DNA from: Neoarius graeffei
Taxonomy: Eukaryota > Chordata > Actinopteri > Siluriformes > Ariidae
Assembly: GCF_027579695.1 (NCBI RefSeq)
Contig: NC_083575.1
Coordinates: 32,241,382-32,305,381, forward strand
Direction: 5' to 3'
DNA: 64,000 nt
This document shows, piece after piece, positions 11,076 to 21,281 of this stretch. Position numbers and translations under genes: made by a program. Within the stretch, counting starts at the first letter, position 1. Each line of letters starts with the position of its first letter. The notes under the pieces are model-generated. The model saw nothing but the letters and a program-made list of their open reading frames with translations. It was not told the origin of the DNA and did not search any database.

Positions 11076-11379
11076 CATAGGTGGCCAACCCGCGGCTCGC
11101 GAGCCGCATGCGGCTCTTTGCCTGGTGTCATGCGGCTCTCACCTTCACGTCCAAGTTGGTGTTCGTTTGTGGTTTTATGTGCGTTTTCGCTTCACTGCAG
11201 TTAATTACGGTTATTTTATTAAAGGTGCTTCGCTTGGTTTCATTACGGTATTTTCACATCATGACAAATGCACAGGTGCGTGAGATATGTTAAATTCCCC
11301 TACAAGTAGCACTTCTGCTGCTGTGTGTGTATGTGTGTACATTTGAGTATGTGAATGTGTGCTGATGTGAATTCAGATA

Positions 11380-11642
11380 CACTACAGGCCAAAAGTTTGA
11401 ACATACCTTCTCATTGAAGTAGCGGGTGACCGTTTGTGATGCTAACTGCGTGTGTGAGTATTGTACTATCCCTGCTGCTGAGGCTTGGGATACGCGCTGG
11501 GCGCGCAAGCCTGAGTAGTGGGTGAGTGCTCATTCAGTTTTGATGCCTTGAGTGAGAGTAGAGTATACTGTAAGTGTAAATAGTCATGAGAACACAGAAC
11601 ACATTGAATGAGAAGGTGTGTCCAAACTTTTGGCATGTAGTG
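11380..11642. mobile_element. Tc1/mariner-type MITE nested in the hAT element
   Basis: TA dinucleotides flank 263 bp whose ends read CACTACAGGCCAAAAGTTTG (left) and CAAACTTTTGGCATGTAGTG (right). The repeat extends inwards to CCTTCTCATT / AATGAGAAGG. There is no coding sequence. This copy is the innermost of three nested elements: MITE in hAT in L1. Confidence 0.88.
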
Positions 11643-12183
11643 TATATACATTATGTATTTGTTCATTTGTTTTCCAGTTATCAATTTGTGTGTGTGCGTG
11701 TGTGTTCTTCTTTCAAAAATTTGAGCATTGTATTATATTTTATCTATATTTGCACTTGCACTGATCACTGTTCCCAGTGCCTTGTACTGTTTGAGGAAAT
11801 TAAATTAGCACTTTGTAATTTCCATTTTCCGACTGACTGTATTTATTTGAATGCAGGTCTTGTGCAGGTCATGCAATTGAGAATTCAAGCTGAATCAAAA
11901 TGGCTTTTGCATTTTCGATGTTAAACAGGTAACTCCAAAATGCACTAGAATACAGGAAATTGCATCTAAGAAATCCAAAATATTTGGGGGGAGGCCCCCC
12001 GGAACCCCCCCAATGGGGGTAATCTCCACATGTAAACAATGTCTGCCTTTGTGCCCCACCTACAATTTTCTTCACCAGTCGCCACTGTTGAAAATGACTG
12101 GCCTGTGGTCTTGGTACTGCAGTAAATGTATTATCATGTTGGTGTGGGGCATTGGTTAAGTTGGAGTGTGACATCAATGTGGC

Positions 12184-12208
12184 TGTGTGTGTGTGTGTGT
12201 GTGTGTGT
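12184..12208. repeat. (TG)n microsatellite
   Basis: About 12 TG units, followed by CCGCGCGCGC. It lies inside the hAT-type element. Confidence 0.95.
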
Positions 12209-12334
12209 CCGCGCGCGCAGAAGGAAGGGTAATATTTGTGTGCCCATGTTCATGTGCCGATGTGGCTCTTTGCCGTAACACAGTAAGAATTGTGGCTCTT
12301 GGGCTCCGACTGGTTGGCCACCCCTGCTCTAGTA

Positions 12335-12477
12335 GTCAGTGGCTCATTGACACCATGTCTTTTCTAAAGTTGGAAAAGATCAGATATTCAGTGAAAGGTA
12401 ACTCTGCTAAATTTTATAACAAGTGGCTTCCCTTTCTTACATTCTTCCACTCTCTCCAGTCCCTGCCCCCTGACTGA
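12335..12477 (+). pseudogene. L1 ORF2 final codons
   Basis: After the hAT-type insertion the L1 sequence resumes and reads LKLEKIRYSVKGNSAKFYN and then KWLPFLTFFHS, ending with a TGA at 12475-12477. This is the last portion of ORF2. With one copy of the CTCTAGTA duplication removed, it is continuous with the segment before 11075. Confidence 0.85.
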
Positions 12478-12565
12478 CGGACCCTCTCTCTCCCTCCCCT
12501 TTTTTTGTCTTTTGGTTTTATTTGTACTGTGCAGCTTTAATACTTATTACATAATAGAACTTCCA

Positions 12566-12566
12566 A

Positions 12567-12614
<48 letters not shown>
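12566..12614. repeat. (ATT)n microsatellite in L1 3' UTR
   Basis: About 15 ATT units in the 3' untranslated part of the L1 copy. Confidence 0.95.
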
Positions 12615-12827
12615 TTCTTTGAATTGTGTAATGTCTTGTTCGCATGGAAAAAAAAAACATCCTAGGAGGTACTGTATGCCTTGCTCTTAATTCCTCGAGA
12701 TGCACAGTATTTCTGTGGTATCGGTGTGCGTATTTTGCAGATTGTTGTGCAGGGATGGTGTGGTACTTAATGTAGATTTGGCATTGATTCCTAATAAAAA
12801 TATTAAAAAAAAACGGAGAGGAAATAG

Positions 12828-13091
12828 CAAAAGGTCGGGAAATGCTAAAGACAGTCAGAAAAGATACAAAGCTCAGCATGTACTGAAATGGCAAGATGAT
12901 ACTTCGCACTGCAGTGGTGTGAATGAGCGGCTTAAATAGCGGAAGCAGTGATTAAGGAAATGCGTGCCAGCTGTAGTTCAGTAGGCTGGGGACAGAGGGC
13001 GCTGTGTGCCATGGGAGTTGTAGTCTTAAGTGTTTGTAGTCTGCTCCTTCACACTGGGATTACTGACAGAGATGGGTCTTCAGCAGCTTGT
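12828..13091. other. Pre-L1 locus, right half; no gene seen
   Basis: Continuation of the locus at 6360-6594. It contains GAGGGCGCTGTGTGCCATGG and GGGAGTTGTAGTC, sequences of a kind often found in fish LTR leaders, but no LTR boundary can be drawn. A SINE follows at 13105. Confidence 0.35.
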
Positions 13092-13104
13092 TTCATGGAA
13101 ACTC

Positions 13105-13478
13105 ATCTCATCTCATTATCTCTAGCCGCTTTATCCTTCTACAGGGTCGCAGGCAAGCCGGAGCCTATCCCAGCTGACTACGGGCGAAAGGCGGGGTACA
13201 CCCTGGACAAGTCGCCAGGTCATCACAGGGCTGACACATAGACACAGACAACCATTCACACTCACATTCACACCTACGGTCAATTTAGAGTCACCAGTTA
13301 ACCTAACCTGCATGTCTTTGGACTGTGGGGGAAACCGGAGCACCCGGAGGAAACCCACGCGGACACGGGGAGAACATGCAAACTCCACACAGAAAGGCCC
13401 TCGCCGGACCCGGGGTTCGAACCCAGGACCTTCTTGCTGTGAGGCGACAGCGCTAACCACTACACCACCGTGCCGCCC
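13105..13478 (-). mobile_element. Full-length tRNA-derived SINE with 13-bp TSD
   Basis: On the minus strand it starts GGGCGGCACGGTGGTGTAG, with A box TAGTGGTTAGC and B box GGTTCGAACCC, and ends in the ATGAGATGAG tail. It is flanked by TTCATGGAAACTC (13092-13104 and 13479-13491). About 374 bp. Near-identical to the 45450 and 57127 copies, suggesting recent spread. Confidence 0.97.
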
Positions 13479-13589
13479 TTCATGGAAACTCGCTCACCAA
13501 AAGAAAAAAAATCAAAGGCTAAGGAGTTGCAAAAAGGTCTTTTTTTTTTTATTGAATCAAACAGCAAAACTATGGAAAAATTATGGAAA

Positions 13590-13810
13590 AACAGAGGCTT
13601 CTTGACTGCTGCTGGAACTCCAATAAAGAACAGACAGTTGATCTAAGAACTATGTATTAGCTGCATTGCAGCCGCTTAAAGAAGTGTCCATCATCAAAGT
13701 CAAAGCACACATTAGGCAAAATGCAGAAGAAGCAAAAGGAAATGCGTAAGCAGACGGAGCTGCAAAATTAGCCGCCAAGGAAGGGGCTAACAAAGTGGCA
13801 GACAATCAAC
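13590..13810 (+). pseudogene. Endogenous retrovirus pol: RNase H C-terminal remnant
   Basis: Around 13600-13800 the plus strand encodes TAAGTPIKNRQLI, then VSIIKVKAHIRQNAEEAKGN and AAKLAAKEGAN, with stops between. The KVKAH...EAKGN..AD.AAK pattern is the end of a retroviral RNase H. It is continuous with the integrase that follows. The gag, protease and RT parts are not seen upstream. Old, inactive copy. Confidence 0.78.
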
Positions 13811-14983
13811 CTGAAAAAGTGAATCTAAAGATTCTACAAGCACGTACTCTGACTTGTCATAAAAGAGCTACAAGACCGTTGTAGCTGAGAGGAAAGGTGG
13901 ACCTGGATGGAAAATGGGGCAAAGAGACATGACAGTGGATTGTGGAAACATGGAGACAAAGTTGTTGCTCCTTCAAAACTACTACCGTATCTGGTCACAT
14001 ACTCATTGGATCATGTGGAAGTAGAGAAAATGGTCTACAGATTCAGGATGACATGGTGGAATCCAGCATTCAGAAAAGAAGCCGAAAGTGTGTCTGGACG
14101 ATGTGTTATCTGTCTAAAAAACAATCCAGGGGGAAAATTAAAACAACTATGATGAGAACTCCAGCCCCTCCAGGCCTATTCCGACATTTACAGGTGGACT
14201 ACATAACACTGCCAAAGTCACATGGATACTCTGAAGTTCTAGTTGTGGTGGACAAGTTTTCCAGTTGGGTGTAAGCATTCCCCACAAGGCGGGATACAGC
14301 CACTCACACTGCAAAAAGTGTTGGCCAAAGACATCATCCCTCACTGGGGCCTCCCCGAGACTGTGGACTCAGACCAAGGAACCCACTTCACGGGTGTGGC
14401 CTGTAAAGAAGTATATCAGATGCTAGGCATGGAATAGAAGCTGCACTGCCCACATCATCCTCAATCACCAGGAATGGTGGAGAGCATGAATCAAACTACC
14501 AAAGAGAGACTGTCCAGAATACATCAGGAAGAGCTCTCATGGCCAGAGGCACTCCTTATAGTGCTAGCCAGTGTAAGAACCACCCACAACAAAGACACTG
14601 GGCTTAACCTCCATGAAATCATTACAGGCCGACCCATGTCTTTACCAGGAACAATTGATTTGCGTACTGCCGATGTCCATTTGACTAGTGATGTGTTACT
14701 AAAGTACTGTTCCCAACTTGCAGACTCAATTCAGACAGCAAGAAAGCAAGTGATGGATGCTTGGATCTTGCCTGGACCCAATGTACACAGCCTAGTACCA
14801 GGACAGTGGGTTCTGATCTCCAACCCACAGCACTTACAAACACCACTAGAGCCAAAGTTTGAAGGACCCTATCAGATTATCCTTGTCACTGAAGCAGCAG
14901 TGAAAGTGAAGGGAAAACCATGGTGGATTCACGCCATGTATATGAAGCAAATGGATGATCCAGACGACGACGGAAAAAAGTAA
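13811..14983 (+). pseudogene. Endogenous retrovirus (gamma/epsilon-type) integrase, degenerate
   Basis: Several plus-strand frames make up a retroviral integrase. A zinc-binding segment ends in GRCVICLKNNPGGK (14092-14130). The core has FRHLQVDYITLPKSHGYSEV (first Asp, about 14175), DSDQGTHFTG (second Asp, about 14365) and a GMVESMNQTTKERL segment (catalytic Glu, about 14475). A C-terminal domain contains LVPGQWVLISN and FEGPYQIILVTEAAVKVKG. Breaks: a stop after FSSWV near 14273, a stop after LGME near 14435, and frame changes near 14100 and 14280. The last frame (14474-14983) is uninterrupted for 169 codons. The resemblance is to gammaretrovirus-like pol rather than Gypsy. Confidence 0.85.
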
Positions 14984-15845
14984 CGACAACAAGTCATTGG
15001 GTGAAGTGCTAGTAACCTCTCCCCAATTGGCCTATGCATGCTTGTTCTTCACATCATAAACAAACCAGAAGAAAGAAAATTCAAGATATTTAAGCGCTTT
15101 TAGCAATTCGGTTACACTGTTATACCATTTAATCAACATTTAATCAATCATATAATCCAAATAACTATAGAAATTGTTTGAATCAAGATTTAATCAATTA
15201 TATAACCTTATAATTGTTGTTTCTAGTTTGAGTTTTATTCTTTAGTTAATAGTTCTTTTTTTTTTTTAGTTCTTAACTGTGAACTTTTAGAGTTTGAACA
15301 GATTCAGGAGACGGAGCATACTAACATTGCTGAGAGCGGTGAGTGGTTTTTTTTTTTTTTTGAAGAATCAGTAATGGTAAGATAAAGCACATGTGACACC
15401 CACAAATGTATGGCCACAATTGTTGAGTTGTTTGAATTATTGTGTATTTTTCTATGAAAAAGGCCAGATTTAAATGTGTTTTCTATATGGGTTTTAGTAA
15501 GGCGCGTTTCCCCAACTCTACCACAAGAGGGAGTATCACCAAAAGTGAGCGCTAGTTGTAGTAAGCTGCGCCAGGCTGAACGAACACTACTGACGACTCT
15601 TGTCTGTACTTTTCCTGTACAAAACAGGTTAGTAATGTGTGTTAATTTATCATAATGTATCCTGAAGGACTTATAAAACCTTTTGTGATGTTGTTTGAGT
15701 AAAGTTTAAGATAGAAAATGGGGTGTTGGGAACTTTAAGGGACACAGCATAAAACAGAGTTTTCTTTACCATGGGAAATAATTAAACAGGGGCGGAGCTC
15801 AGGTATTGTGTCGGGGGGGGGGGGGGGCGGGAGATGTTTGAATGA
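14984..15845. other. Non-coding stretch in the retroviral remnant
   Basis: AT-rich sequence with short T/A runs and no usable frame. It holds the first copy of a 56-bp direct repeat (15574-15629) and a run of 15 Gs at about 15814-15828. An SU-type env region would be expected here in a provirus but is not recognisable. Confidence 0.5.
15574..15629. repeat. 56-bp direct repeat, copy 1
   Basis: Begins GGCTGAACGAACACTACTGA and ends CCTGTACAAAACAGGT. A close copy, differing at a few positions, lies at 19440-19494. The flanks of the two copies differ, so the shared block is short and sharply bounded. Origin unknown. Confidence 0.85.
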
Positions 15846-15923
15846 CGCCGTGTCATTCGGACTAAAGAGGAGAAGGACGACCCAAGTTGTTATCAGCGCT
15901 CAGTTCAGAAACCTGCATCTCTG

Positions 15924-16362
15924 ATGCTATGGGGTTGTATTAGTGTGTGCGGCATGGGCAGCTTACACGTCTGGAAAGACACCATCAATGCTGAAAGGTA
16001 TATCCAGGTTCTAGAGCAACATATGCTCCCATCCAGACGACGTCTCTTTCAGGGAAGACCTTGCATTTTCCAACATGACAATGCCAAACCACATACTGCA
16101 TCAATTGCATCATGGCTGCGTAGAAGAAGGGTCCGGGTACTGAACTTGCCAGCCTGCAGTCCAGATCTTTCATCCATAGAAAACATTTGGCACATCGTAA
16201 AACGGAAGATACGACAAAAAAGACCTAAGACAGTTGAGCAACTAGAATCCTACATTAGACAAGAATGGGTTAACATTCCTATCCCTAAACTTGAGCAACT
16301 TGTCTCCTCAGTCCCCAGACGTTTACAGACTGTTGTAAAGAGAAAAGGGGATGTCTCACAGT
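15924..16362 (+). pseudogene. Tc1-like transposase, C-terminal half, interrupted
   Basis: Encodes about 146 residues: MLWGCISVCGMGSLHVWKD, then FQHDNAKPHTASIASWLRRR (second catalytic Asp), then SPDLSSIENIWHIVKRKIRQ (third acidic residue, Glu, DD34E spacing), then VPRRLQTVVKRKGDVSQ. The N-terminal helix-turn-helix and first Asp are missing because the copy is 5'-truncated. The frame runs on past 16362 into the inserted hAT-type element, which adds a false tail. Confidence 0.9.
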
Positions 16363-17168
16363 TAGGGCTGAACGATTTTAAGAAAAAATTGAATTGCGAT
16401 TTTTCTGGCAGATATTGCGATTTCGATTTCAACCACGATTTTTTTTCTTTAAATCAAGTTTCAGTGCAAATTAATTAATACAATGAATTCCATAAAGCTA
16501 ATGCAAGAATGAAAACTGAGGTCAACAGATTTCAAATGTAGGCCTGTTTATTAACATTGAGTGCCTGAGGAACAAGTTATAATAACTTAAAATAAAAATA
16601 AAAAGAGAGCCATCTTTCTTAAGTAAACTTTTGCTTCTTTTACTTTTCCCATCTACAACATATCAGACATAAAAAAGGTTGATCAATGGCTCAGCAGCAT
16701 CAAAATATTGTACTTTTGTAAAAGAATGTACATAAGCATTATAAATTATAACTAGAGCCAACAATTCCCCTGTGGGAAATAAGAGTGATGCAGTGGCTGT
16801 AGCAGTCGCTATTGCAGGGCCCCTCCCTCCTGTGTGTGTGAGAGAGCGCGAGCCGCCCCTCCTCCACCCGCGCGCTCAGACACAGACAGAGAAAGCGCAC
16901 TTTTCCCTCAGAGCGCTCCCTCCAAACAACGGGGATTTACACGAAAACGGAAGGAGATATTCACAAAATTCTTTCACACTGAGTGCCACAAGGCTTTCCT
17001 GAACGTAATTTTTTTTGTCTGTAGTGTAAAAAATGAGGACAATTTACTGACGAAACAAAACATGGGTCAGTTTAGGAGCACTGAGAAAAACCGCGGCTTT
17101 GACGATCCCAAAATCGTGTTGTCTGAGATCGCGATTTTCGGTCGAAAACGATAGATCGTTCAGCCCTA
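16363..17168. mobile_element. Non-autonomous hAT element, 8-bp TSD CTCACAGT
   Basis: Ends TAGGGCTGAACGAT and ATCGTTCAGCCCTA are perfect 14-bp inverted repeats. CTCACAGT flanks both sides (16355-16362 and 17169-17176), and removing one copy restores the Tc1 sequence seen at 36470-36490. 806 bp with no transposase. ATCGCGATT-type motifs sit close to both ends. Related at the ends to 23425-24420. Confidence 0.95.
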
Positions 17169-17403
17169 CTCACAGTGGTAAACATGGCCTTGTCCCAACT
17201 TTTTGGAGATGTGTTGTTGTCATGAAATTTAAAATCACCTAATTTTTCTCTTTAAATGACACATTTTCTCAGTTTAAACATTTGATATGTCATCTATGTT
17301 CTATTCTGAATAAAATATGGCATTTTGAAACTTCCACATCATTGCATTCCATTTTTATTTACAATTTGTACTTTGTCCCAACTTTTTTGGAATCGGGGTT
17401 GTA

Positions 17404-18346
17404 CTAGCCAATTCTAAACGTTGGCTTACACTAGCGTAATTTCAGCAACCTTTCCATTCACACATGTAACATGCAGTACAAACCAAAATATTTAATATAT
17501 GTTTATTTAAAAAAAAAAAAAACTTTGATCATAGCTGCCTATTCCAGTCAAACAAGCAAACAACAACTTTGCAAACTCATTTAACATGTTAAAGGAACAA
17601 CAACTATCCCATCCTTTTTAAAGAAAAGAAACTTAGGCTAAATGAAAACAATATCCCATAGCCCACACCTATCAGGAAAATGAGCGACTGTGAACTCAAG
17701 AATGTTAAAAGGAGGGAGGGAAATGATGCATTTTATGAACAAAATGTTAAACAGACAAAAACTATGCCTAACCCAGCCTACATAATATATTTTTATTGAA
17801 CAATTTTGTTGTAAATAATTCCAAATGGACATGTGGTCAATAAACTGTATTTAAAAAAAAAAAAAAAATCCTGACCAGTGGGGGCCCCCCCTAGTGGTGA
17901 GGCCCTGGATTGTTCGCGCCGCAGGCCCCCCCCCCCCCGCAAAATCTCCACTACTGCAATTAAACAAAATGGCGGCCGTACTGTCGATGTTTTCATTTGG
18001 TTGTATCGAGCTCCTGAGCATTTCTATTTCATTTCATTAATTTGATTGAGACTAAAATCGTTAATTTATTGTACTGTGTTCATAAGGTAAAAATGTTAAA
18101 TCTTATATTTTTGTATGGTTAAAAGACTGATGTTTGTTACTGGGAAGTCTGCATCATTGTGTAATTGTGTAAAAGTGTTCAGGCATACAGTAGAATAGGA
18201 AAGCTATGTCAAGCAAGCTGTAGAAACAGTGTTGTATCACTGGTGGGATATCTTTTGGGGCTGGTTGAAGCAGCATGGGGAAAATGTGTGTTTGAGTGCA
18301 CATTGTCTGTTTACAGTGATTTGTAGTTTAGTCGATACCAGTAATG
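17404..18346. other. AT-rich stretch; no gene seen
   Basis: A-runs at 17508-17522 and 17853-17869 and a C-run near 17927-17938, next to GGGGGCCCCCCC, suggest a decayed repeat around 17860-17960. No coding sequence can be supported. Confidence 0.5.
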
Positions 18347-19298
18347 ATATGGGACATTCCACCGAATGGGTGCCATTTGCTTGTTGTACCACTCCCAAAT
18401 TAAACTTAATTTGTTATATCTTTTCAACACTGATTATAATAACACATATATTTAACTATTCAAAATGTGTATTGGTCAACCTCAGGCTACATTACAAGGT
18501 TTGGAAGTCAAAGATGGCTGCATTTTTTTCAGTCCTGTTACCAAAACTCTGAAAGTAACAGGACTGAGTTTTTAGCCTAGGATTAGCTAATACATGAAAT
18601 TAAGCCACATGGCGTCATCGCTAATAGCATGATCACACTTAGCACATTCTAGTGATTTACCAAAAATCTGTATTTTTAAAATAAACAAATATCATCTAAG
18701 AAATAATTTAAGTAATAGGACAGTATGTTGACATTGACCTTATCAGTCAAAGTTAAAAAATCATCAAATATACAGAAAAGTAAATGAGAGAACTAACTTT
18801 TGGTCTTCCCATGGCCTTCAGAAGACACAACTGATGTAACTTCCTGTTGAGCATGTGATTTATGGAATGTTCCAAATTTGTCAGATGGGGTAATATGTTT
18901 GGGTAACAGGACTGAGTGAAAACCCAGGGACATGACTAAAATGTGTATTTTAACTAATATTGTGGATTTCTTACGAAAAAAATATATTTAAACCATGGAT
19001 AGGATATGGAGTCACACAACAGTGCAAAAGAAATACTGTTTCTGAAGGATTTTAATCATAATATTTCATAGTTAAGTATAAAGTTAGAGTGCGGGGACAG
19101 GTAACACATGCTATTTTTCAGTGTTTTAGGTAGTTTTTATTAATCCTTACAATTATATATCTTAAATTTGAAATCAGATCAATGTGCAGGACATTCTGCG
19201 TAATAAGGAAATGTATTTTAAAGTACATTTTTATGTGCATTTATACATATAATTTTCTAGGGACAGAAATGGCACCGATTTGGTGGAATGACTCATAT
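18347..19298. mobile_element. Probable non-autonomous TIR transposon
   Basis: The left end ATATGGGACATTCCACCGAA plus TGGGTGCCATTTGC and the reverse-complemented right end ATATGAGTCATTCCACCAAA plus TCGGTGCCATTTCT form an imperfect inverted repeat of about 34 bp. The interior is AT-rich, contains repeated GTAACAGGACTGAG at about 18555 and 18905, and has no transposase. No clear target-site duplication is visible. Confidence 0.65.
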
Positions 19299-19439
19299 AC
19301 AGAGATGTAGGGGTACCAGATGTATGTTATGCTAACAGTAATATGTCTGTTAATTGGTGAAGTTGTGTATTGGTGGATATTATGTTTAATATTGTGAAAA
19401 TAAATGTAAAAGCCTGTTATTAAAGACAGAGGACTGCCT

Positions 19440-19494
19440 GCTGAACGAACACAACTGATGACTCTTGTCTGTAGTTTTCCTGTACAAAACAGGT
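19440..19494. repeat. 56-bp direct repeat, copy 2
   Basis: Near-identical to 15574-15629, including the ending CCTGTACAAAACAGGT. It is preceded by AATAAATGTAAAAGCC and ATTAAAGACAG, which could be polyadenylation-type signals. Confidence 0.85.
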
Positions 19495-20553
19495 AACTCA
19501 TCCTGAGGCCTGTAACACACACATTCAGTCCGTCACATAATAATGATGCTCATAATTATCCTATTGTTCCTCACGTGTTATAACCAAAGCCACTCTGAGG
19601 TATATGATGAACACACTGAATTGGCTGTAGACAATACCTTTCTGGGAGCTGCACATGGCTTTGCACAAGTCCTGAACAAGGGCCAATGATGGATATGTAG
19701 CAGTGGCGGCTGGTAGTCTTTCAAACAGGGGAGGCTGGTCGGTTACGATATTTCCAGATTTTAAAAGAAAAAACACATCAATTTTGCCCATACTCTTGCC
19801 TCTGATCTGGCTGATTGTTGGCAGGGTCACAAACTGTGAAATAACAGGTTCTTTTGGCCCATTAGCCTACTGTCCAATATACATGATGGTGGTGTTGGGG
19901 GGGGGGGATATTTTAACATTTTATATTTTAAAATTGTGGCATGTTGTTTAAAAATTGACCTTGGCTGTGTTTTTGTTTAAAAATGTTTTCCAAATTGTAG
20001 CTGTGTTTAATTCATATCCAAAAACATATATTCCAATATAATATACTCAGCATAAACATTTTAAATAGATTCTATATTTTTGGTCCATCCATGACATATT
20101 ACTAAAGTAGCCTATTTACTGTTGTTGATGTGGGTCACTTGCTGTTAGCCAATTCACTTTCTCGTACCAGGAGAGCTGAAAGGAACGAGTATTATTCCCT
20201 ACCTTTTTCACTAAGTCAGTTTGAGGCGTTGGTCTACCCTGCTCTTTAATTTTTTCCTCGAAAGGAAGACTGGCAAATGGCTTCGCCAAAATTAAATCAG
20301 CAATGCTTGGCATCTGTGCGCAGCTTTCTTGCTAGCTGACTAGCCCCCTCAAGTTCAAGTTCAGTCACTCAAATAAACAAAATTTCTGGAACCAAGATAG
20401 CAAACTTGACAATACTATATTTACACTTTATTTACAATGAAAACATATACAAACTAAAAAAGCTGGTAGAAACCGTATGTAATGAATGAAATCGAAATGT
20501 AAGCCGATCTCTTACAATACACCACAGCACTTGCGAATCCGCATGGGACTGAA

Positions 20554-20666
20554 CTGATGTTGCCAGATACTGCTGACGTTATCCAGCTCAAAATATGTTC
20601 AAAACCCGCCAAAATGCACTTAAAACCGCCCAATTGGGCGGGAAACCGCCCAATCTGGCAACACTG
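20554..20666. mobile_element. Second copy of the GTTGCCAGAT MITE
   Basis: Ends CTGATGTTGCCAGATAC and CAATCTGGCAACACTG, with the same interior as 6082-6173 plus an extra GCCCAATTGGGCGGGAAACC block that makes a local palindrome. The flanks do not match, so the duplication has decayed or the ends have been altered. Confidence 0.8.
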
Positions 20667-20772
20667 TACCGCTGCCTGTCTATAGTTGAAACGAGCTGTC
20701 AATCAAAGAAAATATCCAGCCGCTTTCACCAATCACCAGTCTCCTCGCGGAAACTGCCATGTCCCTCCCATG

Positions 20773-20985
20773 TGAGGCTGGGAGTCCGTGGGCGGGCATT
20801 TTCGCAGTATTTGTCCAATAACCGTCTTGCATTTTGAGATTGAAAAGCGCATAGCTCCCAAATGCCGTTGAAGTCCATTGAGGCTGGGAGTCCGTGAGAC
20901 TCCGTGGGTGGGCATTTTCGCAGTATTTGTCCAATAATCATCTTGCATTTTGAGATTGACAAGCACATAGCTCCCAATCGACTGA
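20773..20985. repeat. Tandem duplication, two units of about 106 bp
   Basis: Units start TGAGGCTGGGAGTCCGTG at 20773 and 20879. They share GGGCATTTTCGCAGTATT, TGTCCAATAA and TTGCATTTTGAGATTG. The second unit has an extra GACTCCGTG-type insertion of about 11 bp. A third start (CTGAGGCTGCG) follows near 20981. Confidence 0.88.
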
Positions 20986-21281
20986 GGCTGCGCTGCATCG
21001 CGCTGTCACGAGGGGGAAAAACTCACGCACACATTAGGCGAACTGGGGAAAGTTATAACGGAATGATTTCGCACTGTAGTTGGGTTGAGCACATATATTT
21101 CTATGATTCTGGATCTGAAATAGCAACGTTATAAGCTCGGCTATAACATAAGCCTAGCGCAATTCATCCTACACGATGTTCATCATTTTTAGAGGAGGCT
21201 GAGCCTCCCTCGTTGTCTTAGAGCAATCGTCCATGATGTGTAGCCTTCTGTCTAGAAGTGGCAAGATTTACCCCCAACTAG

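Larger units (their letters stand above)
11076..12326. mobile_element. Non-autonomous hAT element, 8-bp TSD, inserted in L1 ORF2
   Basis: The left end CATAGGTGGCCAAC and right end GTTGGCCACCCCTG are imperfect inverted repeats. Both ends continue into the typical CGCGGCTC / GTGGCTCTT segment. The perfect 8-bp duplication CTCTAGTA flanks it (11068-11075 and 12327-12334). The 1251-bp interior has no transposase. It contains a Tc1-type MITE (11380-11642), a G/C run near 11990-12015 and a TG microsatellite. Confidence 0.92.
6595..12809 (+). mobile_element. L1-like LINE with intact target-site duplications
   Basis: The element is bracketed by AAAACGGAGAGGAAATAG at 6577-6594 and again at 12810-12827, after a TAATAAAAATATTAAAAAA tail. 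This is the mark of target-primed reverse transcription. Inside are a coiled-coil ORF1 (about 6771-7506), an APE-endonuclease/RT ORF2 (8037 to 12477, broken), a G-rich inter-ORF stretch (about 7915-7960), and a 3' UTR with an ATT microsatellite. ORF2 is interrupted by a hAT-type element (11076-12326) and has lost its RT palm. Apart from these it may be close to full length. Confidence 0.92.
15846..17403 (+). mobile_element. Tc1-like transposon, 5'-truncated, with nested hAT-type element
   Basis: Same family as 36261-37863 but in the opposite orientation. It begins inside the transposase gene (GCCGTGTCATTCGGACTAAA) and runs to the right terminus TTTTTTGGAATCGGGGTTG at 17403. The left terminal repeat is missing. 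At 16363-17168 it is split by a non-autonomous hAT-type element. Confidence 0.93.
19701..21250. mobile_element. Likely decayed DNA-transposon remnant, boundaries uncertain
   Basis: Starts near CAGTGGCGGCTGGTAG, an end typical of a widespread fish transposon group. GGGGAGGCTGG lies near the left and GGAGGCTGAGCCTCC near 21193-21207. There is no transposase frame. It contains a 113-bp MITE (20554-20666), a tandem duplication (20773-20985) and a poly-G run at 19897-19907. The right boundary is a guess. Confidence 0.4.

Noticed and set aside
13131-13460. About 100-codon frames in each SINE, on both strands
   Set aside because: They recur wherever the SINE occurs and follow its sequence; SINEs are non-coding, so these are chance frames.
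16772-17154. Overlapping frames of 76 and 106 codons
   Set aside because: They lie wholly within the non-autonomous hAT-type element and have no domain or second-copy support.
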